From Muricea muricata (Eukaryota; Cnidaria; Anthozoa; Malacalcyonacea; Plexauridae), in the NCBI GenBank assembly GCA_963855995.1, contig OY979728.1, positions 496,001 through 560,000 of the forward strand: a DNA stretch of 64,000 nucleotides, written 5' to 3'. Within the stretch, counting starts at the first letter, position 1; each line of letters begins with the position of its first letter. Below are positions 56,501 to 64,000 of the stretch, in pieces. The translations under genes were made by a program, and so were the position numbers. The notes under the pieces were generated by a model. The model was not told where the DNA came from and did no database searches. It saw only the letters and a list, made by a program, of their open reading frames with translations.

Positions 56501-58451
56501 CAATATCGCTTGCTGGTGTGAAATAATCGTCAGGCCTGGGAACCGAACAGCTATAACCAAAAATTGATGTTCTGCATCACAACAAATTTTTAAATTTGCG
56601 AATCAGTACATGATTTACTCAGAATACTTCGTTCTAAATCAAGCTGTAGATTTCCAAATTTCTTGTCTTCATCAGTTCCATATTGACACTTATTAATTGT
56701 CGAATATGCACATGGGATACAAGTTTTACGATACGGGTGTCACACAGGAAAAAACAAGAGAATTATAAATATCAAATATGCTAAATGTCAGTCTGCCAAG
56801 TGTCCATAATCTAGGGAAGCGTGAGCTATATAACTGATTGGGACAACTATATGACCCTTGCAGGACTCCAGGCAGATTTGGTTACTCTGTTTAGCCAGTA
56901 TACAAACAATATATCACCTCAATTTATATTTTCGTATAATTGCAGTATAAAGTAACTCTACTATTGGATCAGTTACGGGCACAGGTCCTCAAGGGAGAAC
57001 AGCTTAAAGTTAAATCAAAATATAATTTTGTGGAAACACCACGTAAGTTTATTATCGCAGAGCTTTCGATCCGTATAAGCTCGGACCTTCATCAGTGCTA
57101 ATAATAATGCTCTGCCATAATAAACTTACGTGCTGTTTCCACAAAATTATATTTTAATTTGATATTCACCACGCAAACATACAAGGAATTTAGTTTAAAT
57201 TTGCTTCTGACAGTATAGTTATAAGTATACACAGATGCACTGGACTCCGCTGTAGCGATCGATTCGTTTCACGATATACATTCTGGAATTATCGACCATG
57301 CATTTCATGACAACTGTCAGTGATAACTAATTTCGCTGCCATATTTGTAGAATCCTGTATCAACTGTATATATATATAAATTTTTTTCATGAGAAGAACA
57401 CTTGTCGAAAAGCTACAAAGCATGCTACCGCTTAAACAAGTGCACTGTCACAGCAGAAATCCGGTCAAAGTTTCATGAGCATCACGGACGAAAACATGAA
57501 ACTTGTCGTCTATAATTTCGCTTGAAACAACGGCAAACATTCATTCTTTAATATTGACAATGCAGCAGTAGTATAGCAAGTAATATAGCGTACATCGTTT
57601 AGCGTAAATTGCGGTCACACTAACCAATTGTTATGAAATTTGACACAAATATACATTTCAATGAGTCGTCGAGATATAAGATATGCTCAAATTAAAAAGA
57701 TCCTATTTTTGTATTAAAACATATATATTGACCAAACTACGCACTAAATTCTGAAAGCGACGTTCATAGCGCATCGCGAGTTAATTAAGACTTACACTAT
57801 AAACAATAAATTTCTCGTCTCTATTGACTTTTAATTTTCCATGCATATACCATTTATAACAATTTCATTATTACTTCACGAGAAAAAAATTAGGAGTTAC
57901 TCCCCGATAAATATAATAACTAATGCACATGCTAAATAGAAAAAGGCCTTTTCCAAACATAAGCGTATAGCTATAAGGGACAAACGTAGCATATTATTTA
58001 CATTTGAACGTGCTCTGCTGGCGCGAACAAGCTCAACCGGTAACGTAAATAAAGCTTTATTTGTAGCTTTCCGCGGACAAATTTAAATTAAACAGTTACG
58101 AGAAAGCTATAAATTACAGCGAGTTAGCGTGTGTTTAAGCTGTGATAACCCTGCCATGGTCGCAATCTTCGATTGCGAGTCATATAGGGTAGCCGACGTA
58201 CGAATCTAACTTGTCTTCATGGCGAATTTTCGTGTTTCATGGACTCAGGTTTACTGAGTTCCCAAGAAGCACTCCAAGGCATTTGTGCATAAAGTTTCAC
58301 CCAATTTCAACTTCAATGAATGTGAGTAATACGAGTAAATTTTAAACACTGCACAAGAAAAATTTGGCAGCTCTTCAATTACCTCTGAATTGTCAACAAT
58401 TCCCTGGATTCTTAAGAACTCATTTTCATTCGGAATTTCAGGCGATGACAT
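32305..58451 (-). CDS. ISL1: Islet-class LIM-homeodomain transcription factor, 6 coding exons
   Basis: Gene span. Islet proteins are nuclear LIM-homeodomain regulators that specify neuronal and other cell fates, acting with LIM-binding (Ldb) cofactors. Exons, all GT-AG with consistent phases: 58451-58383, 52163-52130, 42538-42346, 41460-41216, 34800-34514, 32508-32305, giving 343 aa (human ISL1 is 349). LIM1 (about 43-97) starts [23 protein letters not shown]2 (105-160) starts [16 protein letters not shown]; the homeodomain (about 198-257) has [20 protein letters not shown] and [16 protein letters not shown], close to vertebrate Islet. The last exon carries [17 protein letters not shown], the conserved Islet C-terminal block (PPWKVLSDFALQSDI in vertebrates). 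These features exclude Lhx and Apterous classes. Whether it is the sole Islet in the genome is unknown; the symbol marks the family. The first exon is the least certain part. Confidence 0.95.
32509..34513. other. Islet intron 5
   Basis: Contains a fragment of the gtggaaacaccacgtaaatt repeat at 32556-32590 and a strong palindrome at 34205-34290. No exon was seen. Confidence 0.6.
34205..34290. repeat. 86-bp near-perfect palindrome next to the homeobox exon
   Basis: ggctgtatgtcatatacagc, cccgaggacgc, gc, gcgtccgagggctgtatatg and inverse ending form one hairpin centred near 34247. A related short palindrome, gggctgtatctgagatacag with ccc, lies at 34409-34431. Both are in Islet intron 5, within 310 bp of the homeodomain exon. 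Confidence 0.88.
34514..34800 (-). CDS. ISL1: Islet exon 5 (homeodomain)
   Basis: Starts (G)[20 protein letters not shown], carries the entire homeodomain, then [20 protein letters not shown] with K, donor aag|gtatat, phase 0. Acceptor cattgcacag. The recognition helix includes [12 protein letters not shown], typical of Islet. Confidence 0.97.
34801..41215. other. Islet intron 4 (6.4 kb)
   Basis: Apart from TIR elements near its start, no gene, RNA or repeat array was recognised. A gene-free stretch of this kind next to a developmental regulator could hold enhancers, but none can be pointed to from this sequence alone. Confidence 0.5.
34886..35121. mobile_element. MITE with ggccagttgttgaaaagcc ends
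   Basis: Left gggccagttgttgaaaagcc and right gctttgaacaaccagccac are imperfect inverted termini about 235 bp apart, with inner inverted motifs ttaacttgggt / taacccag. A similar diverged unit is at about 36018-36238 (ggttaaagtttccc / ggttaacccag). Confidence 0.65.
41216..41460 (-). CDS. ISL1: Islet exon 4 (LIM domain 2)
   Basis: From (R)[13 protein letters not shown] through [15 protein letters not shown] and [14 protein letters not shown] to LSINT plus one base. Acceptor tattctag, donor acag|gtatgt. Complete second LIM domain. Confidence 0.97.
41461..42345. other. Islet intron 3
   Basis: About 0.9 kb between the two LIM exons, with a short AT-rich (ta)n-like stretch at 41985-42035. Nothing else is seen. 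Confidence 0.6.
42346..42538 (-). CDS. ISL1: Islet exon 3 (LIM domain 1)
   Basis: From (D)[12 protein letters not shown] to [10 protein letters not shown], acceptor ctttcag, donor acag|gtgagt (phase 2). All eight zinc ligands of LIM1 are present. The stretch [18 protein letters not shown] is near-identical to vertebrate Islet. Confidence 0.97.
49944..50115. repeat. Foldback repeat
   Basis: Arms of about 65 bp (gaaaaagcattctccaaatg / inverse; cttttaaactcaagatatca / inverse) surround a ~45-bp spacer. Confidence 0.75.
51529..51731. mobile_element. hAT-type MITE, copy 2 (203 bp)
   Basis: Same length and almost the same sequence as the copy at 19564-19766, with termini cagtggcggatc and a perfect 8-bp target duplication actgacgt (51521-51528 and 51732-51739). 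Inserted in Islet intron 2. Confidence 0.93.
52130..52163 (-). CDS. ISL1: Islet exon 2 (34-bp microexon)
   Basis: Reads [11 protein letters not shown] plus one base. Strong acceptor tttctctttgcag and donor acag|gttagt. Phase 0 to phase 1, and the leftover G with AT of the next exon completes Asp. Found by splice logic; far too short for an ORF call. Confidence 0.82.
52314..52740. mobile_element. Diverged relative of the 22361-22860 MITE
   Basis: Shares caagtgcctgtgacacgaaa at its left end, tgacgtcacagtgcataata in the middle and an inverted end (acaaattcggtttatagg). It is an older, decayed copy; reading frames through it are incidental. Confidence 0.6.
53160..53325. mobile_element. Probable hAT-like remnant with poly-G tracts
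   Basis: Ends tgtggcgtagttaag and ctggctacgccactg are imperfect inverted termini of the cagtggcgtagcc type; the interior has long G runs. No clean 8-bp target duplication is visible. Confidence 0.5.
55025..55250 (+). mobile_element. tRNA-derived SINE candidate
   Basis: tagctcagttggcacggcat resembles an A box, and ggtcaaaatccaacagtgg resembles a B box about 50 bp later, followed by a non-tRNA body. No target duplication was identified. Confidence 0.5.
55969..55995 (-). CDS. Possible alternative Islet first exon
   Basis: ATG followed by RGILLANE and a strong donor gag|gtgaga, also phase 0, would give a different N-terminus (332 - 3 = 329 aa in total). The frame stays open upstream for 34 more codons ([18 protein letters not shown] and on) back to a TAG, with no earlier ATG and only weak acceptors. 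It may be an alternative promoter/first exon, a cassette exon, or a chance open frame. Confidence 0.35.
57005..57170. repeat. Hairpin repeat (gtggaaacaccacg family)
   Basis: aatataattttgtggaaaca with ccacgtaagtttatt is followed about 90 bp later by its inverse. Partial single-arm copies are at 4080-4180 and 32556-32590. The inner segment ggaccttcatcagtgctaat resembles retroelement ends. Confidence 0.8.
58383..58451 (-). CDS. ISL1: Islet exon 1 (start codon)
   Basis: Twenty-three codons starting [20 protein letters not shown] and ending NSE, donor gag|gtaatt, phase 0, which joins smoothly to the acidic exon 2 ([11 protein letters not shown]). Chosen over the competing start at 55995 for composition and continuity. 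No similarity to vertebrate Islet N-termini is expected, as these vary. Confidence 0.6.
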
Positions 58452-60509
58452 TTCAGTCCTCTGGTTCTGTCCGAGTTCGCACGGTCACTTGCACAAGTCT
58501 TTTCACAGCCCTGTGCACATCGAGTTAAATGAAGAGTGTTTAATTTATTCACCACCTCCGTCCCACCCCTAATTCATATACTCATTAAGATTGGACGGTG
58601 GATTTTGTAAAGAAGATGAATGCCGACTGCTTTTAAAGTTGCTCTTCAAAAGAGCCCAGCGTTAGACGCTTGGATTTGAGCTTCTTTTCGCTTAATGCAG
58701 CTGAAAAAATTGACGTTTTGAATAATTACCCAGGGACACCTGTCTTCCACGCTCGGGACGTTGGCTTACACAATACCGGGTCATTAAGACTTCTCAAAGG
58801 CGTCCTATCTTAATTAGCGTAATTTACACAATGTCATTAACGCCCGCGAGATCTTTCATATCGGTGAATGCATCATAAAATACATGTTTCTAAAGAAACC
58901 TAATTAACATTTCTCTTGCATGAAAAAAGTACAAATCCACTTTGGTGCCGCCGTCATTTGATAAATATGAAAAATACACGATAAACAGACGTTTGTGAGT
59001 CAAGAGCAATTTTTTTTGTACTTATTGTTTTATGTACAGAACACGTTCACTTGTAGTTTTAGAGTAAGATTCAATGCCGAATGAATTTTCTTATAGTTAA
59101 AAGTAAAGTTTTTGCTTGAATTTGTTTAGTTGACCTTCACAGGTAATGCGTGTTAACCGCAGCTTGGAAAAACAAAACGAAAAATAGATACGCTGAAGCG
59201 AACATGTGTCGAAACAAACTGTAATTTTGAGTAAAATTTAGATGAACAAGTGCGGTATGTATATTTACCTTACCACTAACAGTGTGTTTTATAGTGGCAT
59301 ATCGTCTTCATTTTGGCTGTTGTAAAACATAACCTAAGGTTAACAAAAATAAAATATATGATGGATTTGCATATGTGTAATCTTTGCGCTTGATTGCAGG
59401 AAAATTGCAACTAATATTTGTTTTAGATGATATTATTATAATAAATCGAATGTATTTAAATTTATAGGTATATTTTTTTATCTTTCCCTCTCGAATGAGC
59501 GGATTTTCCCAAAAGGCTAGGCCTACATACAGCAGATTCGAGGTGCCATTTTAACGTATGTTCTTCTTTGAGAAGATGCGAAAAACTTGCGATTACCGAT
59601 ACCAATTAAGGTAAAGGCAGCTATCACATTCGGTCTCTTGATTATTTTAAGACCTACAATAGAAGTCCTTCTAAACCTGAGTCGCCTAGCTTGAAAGACA
59701 AGCAATAACAATATGCAGGTTAAATCTTTTCTTCATCTTAACTTTATGCAATCGTCAGAGTATATGCAATTTGACGAAATGCAAATTATTTTTCCGCTCG
59801 TCCAGATTTGACGATCAAACCTATTATTGAAAAGTCAGGAAAGTCCTTTCAGAAGCAAGAACCATTGTCAATAACAGCCGCCCTAACACCAACGTGCAAA
59901 AGCGAAGCTAATCGATTGAAAAGTTTGAAAAGGATGCTTTATGTGAAAGTCGATATCCTGAGACCGCTCTTAAACTCATCACAGTTGATCAAAGACCGCG
60001 CTAGTTTTGGTTTTTCTAGACCCTGGGCACCAGGTTAAAGCATACATACAGTGTCTTACTTTTTATCTTACGGGGAAGTCAAACTGCATTCTTCTCAAAG
60101 TGAAGCTAATCACTTGGTCTGGCAATGAATTGACCATTTTGCTGTTCATTTTCTATCTTTTTGGTATTTACTATGCTATAAATGATCCTAATTGGATAAT
60201 TTCTCTATAGAACGAAGTATTCTCGTTGTTGATTGGTTGGACGGGATTCGAACAAGTCAATGAAAATTACTTTTCCAAGCTGGTATTCCACAACTTTGGC
60301 AAACAGTTGATTGACCACAAAACTCGAACACAAACCACGATTGGTAGCATATGGGAACGATTTCTACAACAATCAAAACAAGCTCAAGTTTGAACAGTAT
60401 CATCGTATTAAGCTCAGCAAATCATTTACTGTTTTTGGGTCTGAAATTTCTTTTGAACAATGGAGTAATCCTAAAACGTAGAACTGCTTTTATCGCCAAG
60501 GACTACAGA
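58452..60509. other. Intergenic region between Islet and the RING genes
   Basis: The divergent spacer must contain the Islet promoter (if exon 1 is right) and the upstream region of the RING paralog. The frame 59808-60038 has no recognised domain. A segment from about 60000 is duplicated upstream of the second RING gene (see 61020). Confidence 0.45.
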
Positions 60510-60728
60510 ATGGCCTCACGATTAGCTGTAGACGAGACTGGTTATGAAGATGAACGATTTCAACAGATTTTCAGGCAGAGTTTTCACTGTATTATTTGTA
60601 CCAACGTTATCAAAGATGCTGTCATGTGTCCTCAAAATGAACACTTGTTCTGCAGAGCTTGTATCACCATACATCTCATCAACTCTAAGAAATGTCCAAC
60701 CTGCATGGAGCCACTTCTTTCTATATAA
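60510..60728 (+). CDS. Truncated RING-finger paralog (72 aa)
   Basis: Starts MASRLAVDETGYEDERF, matching the start of the downstream gene (MASKLAVYETGYEDERF), which fixes the start at 60510 rather than the upstream in-frame ATG at 60351. It contains one RING (CIIC, C, NEH, CRAC, CPTC), then ends after CMEPLLSI where the paralog continues into zinc fingers. RING proteins of this type usually act as E3 ubiquitin ligases in the cytoplasm. It may be a functional RING-only protein or, more likely, a duplicate truncated by loss of its 3' part. Confidence 0.75.
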   Translation: MASRLAVDETGYEDERFQQIFRQSFHCIICTNVIKDAVMCPQNEHLFCRACITIHLINSKKCPTCMEPLLSI

Positions 60729-61463
60729 ACAGTAACATAACATTAAAGTGTTTAAATTATTGTATTTTATTAGTAGTTATTAATTTTGCACTCCAGTGCA
60801 AATTGTATTTCCTTTTATTGCTTCATTTTTTTGTTTGCCATTAAAATCTCGTCTGCAATGCTTTTTACAGTAAGAAATTGATGAAAATAATGTTCCAATC
60901 ACACAACGCAGTTGAAACTAAGTTTAATTCAATTTTGAATTAAATTGCGTCCCGTATGCTTAAATGTGTTTCCAGAAATGTTTTATGCTGACCTTGCTCC
61001 GAATTTGTTACACGGGAAATTCCGCGCCATTCTCTGCCTTTTTGACCCTGGGTACGAGACTTGAACTCACAGCGTAATTTAATATTGACGAGGAAGTCAA
61101 GTTGTATTGCATTTTTGTATATTTGTATTCAAAGCGAAAGTAAACACAAAAATTCTGTCTGTCAAAGATCGCTTTGGCTATTGATTTATTTCTTCATTCG
61201 GTTGATCAAATGAACTGCAAATCATAGTATCAAGGTAATATTAACTAAAGTAGAGAAGGATTCACTTCAAAACTTACACACAACCACGACTGGATACGTG
61301 GCAACGATCTATACAACAAACCCAATCAAGCTTAGCGTGTCATGCCTGATCTAAGAAACAAGACTTAACTGTTAATGGCTTGTTTCTGGACTTAACCCGA
61401 ATTCCAAGAGGCTCTGAAATAGGTTTGTATTAGACCAGAAGAACAGACCTGCTAAAAGTTACA
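60729..61463. other. Spacer between RING paralogs; duplicated upstream region
   Basis: Segments 61020-61110 and 61255-61350 resemble 60010-60100 and 60290-60390 (for example gaccctgggtacgag / gaccctgggcaccag and cacgactggatacgtggcaa / cacgattggtagcatatggg). The paralogs were therefore duplicated with their promoters. Confidence 0.65.
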
Positions 61464-62258
61464 ATGGCTTCAAAATTAGCGGTATACGAGACTGGTTATG
61501 AGGATGAACGATTTGAACAGATTGTCAGCGAGACTTTGCACTGTATTATTTGTACTCACGTTATCAAAGACCCGGTCATGTGCCAACGTAATGAACACTT
61601 GTTCTGTAGAGCTTGTATCACCATACACCTCATGTACTCGCCTACATGTCCAACCTGCATGGACCCACTCACTGTCGAAACACTAAGAAAAGCACGAACC
61701 ATAATGAACTTACTGTCGGAATTAAAAATTCGCTGTGAATTCTACAAACGCGGTTGTGGAAAAGTCGTTCAGCTAGGAGACCTCGAAAGGCATGTTGCAG
61801 ACTGTGGTTTCGCCCCCGCAGTCTGTTCCAACGAAGGATGTCAACTTGAAGTGAATAAACAAGATTTACTTCATCATGAAACAGCTGTGTGTGAACTACG
61901 CAGAGTTAAATGTCACAGTTGCCATGATATAAGACAAGAGATGGATACAATGAAAGTTGATTTGGAGGCGATGAATGAAAAGTTGGACAGAAACGAGGCG
62001 AGGCTCATGGCGACGTTACAAAAACTTGAGAAAAACCAAAAAGCCGTAGAAAATGCCGTAGAAAAAGCCGTAGAAAAAGCCGTAGAAAAAGCCGTAGAAA
62101 ATGCCGTTGCACAAGGAATCAAACAGATTCAAGATATTGTAGAACGGAAAAAAAGTGATGAAAAGTTGGACAGAAATGAGAAGACACTCTTGAAAACGCT
62201 AGAAAGAATTGAGACCAACGGAAAAGCTGTGGAAAAAGTCGCTGCTAACATTGTCTAA
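61464..62258 (+). CDS. RING / TRAF-type zinc-finger / coiled-coil protein, N-terminal part
   Basis: 264 aa. RING at about 27-65 with ligands C27, C30, C40, H45, C48, C51, C62, C65, followed by TRAF/SIAH-type zinc-finger Cys/His pairs at about 91-153 (C91, C98, H110, C114, C121, C126, H137, C143, C150, C153). A long Glu/Lys coiled coil follows, with a tandem AVEK repeat encoded by 12-bp units at 62041-62105. This is the layout of TRAF-like E3 adaptor proteins that couple receptors to ubiquitin signalling, but no MATH/TRAF-C domain is present. The frame stops at TAA 62256-62258; an open frame in -1 register continues the coiled-coil character immediately after it, so the gene appears longer and broken. 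Confidence 0.85.
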   Translation: MASKLAVYETGYEDERFEQIVSETLHCIICTHVIKDPVMCQRNEHLFCRACITIHLMYSPTCPTCMDPLTVETLRKARTIMNLLSELKIRCEFYKRGCGKVVQLGDLERHVADCGFAPAVCSNEGCQLEVNKQDLLHHETAVCELRRVKCHSCHDIRQEMDTMKVDLEAMNEKLDRNEARLMATLQKLEKNQKAVENAVEKAVEKAVEKAVENAVAQGIKQIQDIVERKKSDEKLDRNEKTLLKTLERIETNGKAVEKVAANIV

Positions 62259-63167
62259 TCCAACAAACTGACCAGGAAGAAAAAACAAAACAAGGGGAAA
62301 TTAACGAAAACTTAAACTTAATAACAAAGCAGCTAAAAAGAATAATTCAACAAACTTCGTCTAATGTTGCAAATCAACAAAATAAAACCAAGGAAGAAAA
62401 CTTTCAGAAATCGCCGGCTATTGAAAAAGCATGCAAGAACGACGATGTTGGCTATTTGAACACAGATACCTCAGAGAAAGCCGCCGGAGATCTAATTTCT
62501 TTCGGCGACGACAGTCCCTGTTTTAATCTCCTTCAAACCAAGAAGAATTATATCCCTCGTTCAAGTGATTCCATACCTGCCAGTACCCAGGCCCAGAAAG
62601 AGAAAGCCGTCGGAGATCTAACTTCTTCTGGCGACGACGACAGTCCCTGTTTTAATCTCTTTCAAGCCAAGAAGAATTATATCCCTCGTTCAAGTGATTC
62701 CATACCTGCCAAAAATAGCAGTACCCAGGCCCAGAAAGATAAAGCCGCCGAAGACCTAACTTCTTCAAGCGACGACAGTCCCCGTTTTAATCGCCTTCAA
62801 GCCAAGAAGAATTATAGCCCTCGTTCAAGTGATTCCATACCTGCCAAAAATAGCAGTACCCAGGCCCAGAAAGAGAAAGCCGTCGGAGATCTAACTTTTT
62901 CCGGCGACGACGACAGTCCCCGTTTTAATCGCCTTCAAGCCAAGAAGAATTATAGCCCTCGTTCAAGTGATTCCATACCTGCTAAAAATAGCAGTACCCA
63001 GGCCCAGAAAGACTACAGTCCCCGCTTCAGTTATTCCACTGCTGTCAAAAACAAGAGTCGCAGTGTAAGAGATTTCATACCTGCAAAGGAAGACAGTCCA
63101 TGTTTAAAACATTCCACTCCTGACAAAGATGACAGACCCAGTTTAAGAATTTCCATACCTGACAAAG
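62249..63167 (+). pseudogene. Frameshifted continuation: repetitive Ser/Asp-rich tail, part 1
   Basis: From 62255 the -1 frame reads LIQQTDQEEKTKQGEINEN and on, still coiled-coil-like, then four units of ~40 residues (KAAGDL..DDSPCFNLLQ; NYIPRSSDSIPA; STQAQK), then a unique SYSTAVKNKSR/RDFIPAKEDSP block ending ISIPDK. It has no ATG start of its own in context, which supports it being the lost C-terminus of the 61464 gene. The family of the tail is unknown; its composition (Ser, Asp, Lys) suggests disorder. It ends at a junction (about 63166) that changes frame again. Confidence 0.7.
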
Positions 63168-63170
63168 TGA

Positions 63171-63821
63171 TTCCATACCTGCCAAAAAAAAAATACCCTG
63201 GCCCAAAAAGAGAAAGCCGCCGGAGATCTAAGTTCTTCCGACGACGACAGTCCCCGTTTTAATCTCCTTCAAGCCAAGAAGAATTATAGCCCTCGTTCAA
63301 GTGATTCCATACCTGCCAAAAATAGCAGTACCCAGGCCCAGAAAGAGAAAGCCGCCGAAGATCTAACTTCTTCCGACGACGACAGTCCCCGTTTTAATCT
63401 CCTTCAAGCCAAGAAGAATTATAGCCCTCGTTCAAGTGATTCCATACCTGCCAAAAATAGCAGTACCCAGGCCCAGAAAGAGAAAGCCGCCGAAGATCTA
63501 ACTTCTTCCGACGACGACAGTTCCCGTTTTAATCTCCTTCAAGCCAAGAAGAATTATAGCCCTCGTTCAAGTGATTCCATACCTGCTAAAAATAGCAGTA
63601 CCCAGGCCCAGAAAGACTACAGTCCCCGCTTCAGTTATTCCACTGCTGTCAAAAACAACAGTCGCAGTGTAAGAGATTTCATACCTGCAAAGGAAGACAG
63701 TCCATGTTTAAAACATTCCACTCCTGACAATGATGACAGACCCAGTTTAAGAATTTCCATCCCTGACAAAGACAAAGACGATAGATCTAGATTTAGAAGA
63801 AAAAACTGGAAGAGAAAATGA
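63171..63821 (+). pseudogene. Frameshifted continuation: tail, part 2 (duplicated)
   Basis: From 63171 a third frame resumes the same tail: three ~40-residue units (SSSDDDSPRFNLLQAKKNYS..), then a second copy of the SYSTAVKNN block and a new end DKDKDDRSRFRRKNWKRK with TGA at 63819-63821. The second terminal block lies 604 bp from the first, and 604 is not a multiple of 3, so a duplication by unequal exchange created the shift. A run of nine or ten A at 63184-63193 shifts the frame once more. Either a decayed gene or an assembly error in a repeat. Confidence 0.7.
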
Positions 63822-63838
63822 AAAGGGCAAATGCGAGC

Positions 63839-63994
63839 ATCTGGGGCCGGTTGTATAAAAAAGTGATTAAAGTTAACTATGGTTAGTAGAAACGTCAACC
63901 AATCAGAACAACGTATTTTGTACTTATAATCACTATTTAACTACGAAACAGTGATTAAAAAAGTGATTAAGAGTTTTATACAACCGGCCCCAGA
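63839..63994. mobile_element. MITE with ctggggccggttgtataaaa termini
   Basis: About 156 bp with 22-bp inverted ends (atctggggccggttgtataa and inverse) and internal repeated aaaaagtgattaa. It lies 18 bp after the stop codon of the tail frame, so it probably falls in the 3' UTR. Target duplication is not clear. Confidence 0.85.
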
Positions 63995-64000
63995 TCCAGC

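Larger units (their letters stand above)
52164..58382. other. Islet intron 1 (6.2 kb)
   Basis: Contains a diverged TTAA-type MITE relative (52314-52740), a G-rich hAT-like remnant (53160-53325), a tRNA-like SINE (55025-55250), the alternative first exon and a hairpin repeat (57005-57170). Otherwise unremarkable. Confidence 0.55.

Noticed and set aside
63635..63898. Minus-strand 87-codon frame
   Set aside because: Antisense shadow of the repeated tail encoded on the plus strand.

Overview
This 64 kb window is animal nuclear DNA. It is AT-rich and holds short exons separated by long introns. It carries two intact, deeply conserved single-copy genes on the minus strand, CDK7 (the CAK/TFIIH kinase) and an Islet-class LIM-homeobox gene, plus a plus-strand pair of RING/TRAF-like zinc-finger genes. 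The very high load of MITEs and foldback elements, a Penelope-type GIY-YIG remnant, a LINE 3' end and a tandem RING/TRAF pair suggest a marine invertebrate, probably an anthozoan cnidarian (coral or anemone). That assignment is an inference; nothing in the window proves the species.

Layout. 1-7.4 kb: intergenic and repeat-filled. It has a ~31-bp tandem array, a non-LTR retrotransposon 3' end, a ~115-bp satellite in both orientations, and a 1.6-kb palindrome (4651-6228). 7.48-7.64 kb: one orphan, gene-like terminal exon on the minus strand. 8.28-26.55 kb: CDK7, 11 coding exons reconstructed splice site by splice site (335 aa). Its introns host a 7-kb palindrome with a low-complexity core (9160-16120), a 2.9-kb palindrome with two nested insertions (18340-21269), a TIR element carrying a tRNA-like sequence (21478-21895), a TTAA-flanked MITE (22361-22860), and a TIR element with a Penelope remnant inside it (23858-25700). 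26.9-30.96 kb: a second A/T-rich array punctuated by about ten copies of a GC-rich, CG-bearing block in both orientations. 32.3-58.45 kb: Islet, six coding exons (343 aa) over 26 kb, with very long first introns and a possible alternative first exon. 60.5-63.8 kb: a RING-only truncated paralog followed by a RING/TRAF-zinc-finger/coiled-coil gene. Its repetitive C-terminal tail is broken by one frameshift after the coiled coil and two more inside the tail. 63.84-63.99 kb: a MITE.

CDK7 and Islet are unrelated in function (basal transcription/cell cycle versus cell-fate specification); nothing suggests co-regulation. The dominant theme is inverted repetition. At least eight separate inverted-repeat structures sit in or beside genes, several nested, and two of the larger ones lie within CDK7 introns, where pre-mRNA hairpins would form. 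Many apparent ORFs in the 9-16 kb and 27-31 kb arrays (Phe/Lys/Asn-rich) are translation of A/T runs and are not annotated as proteins.
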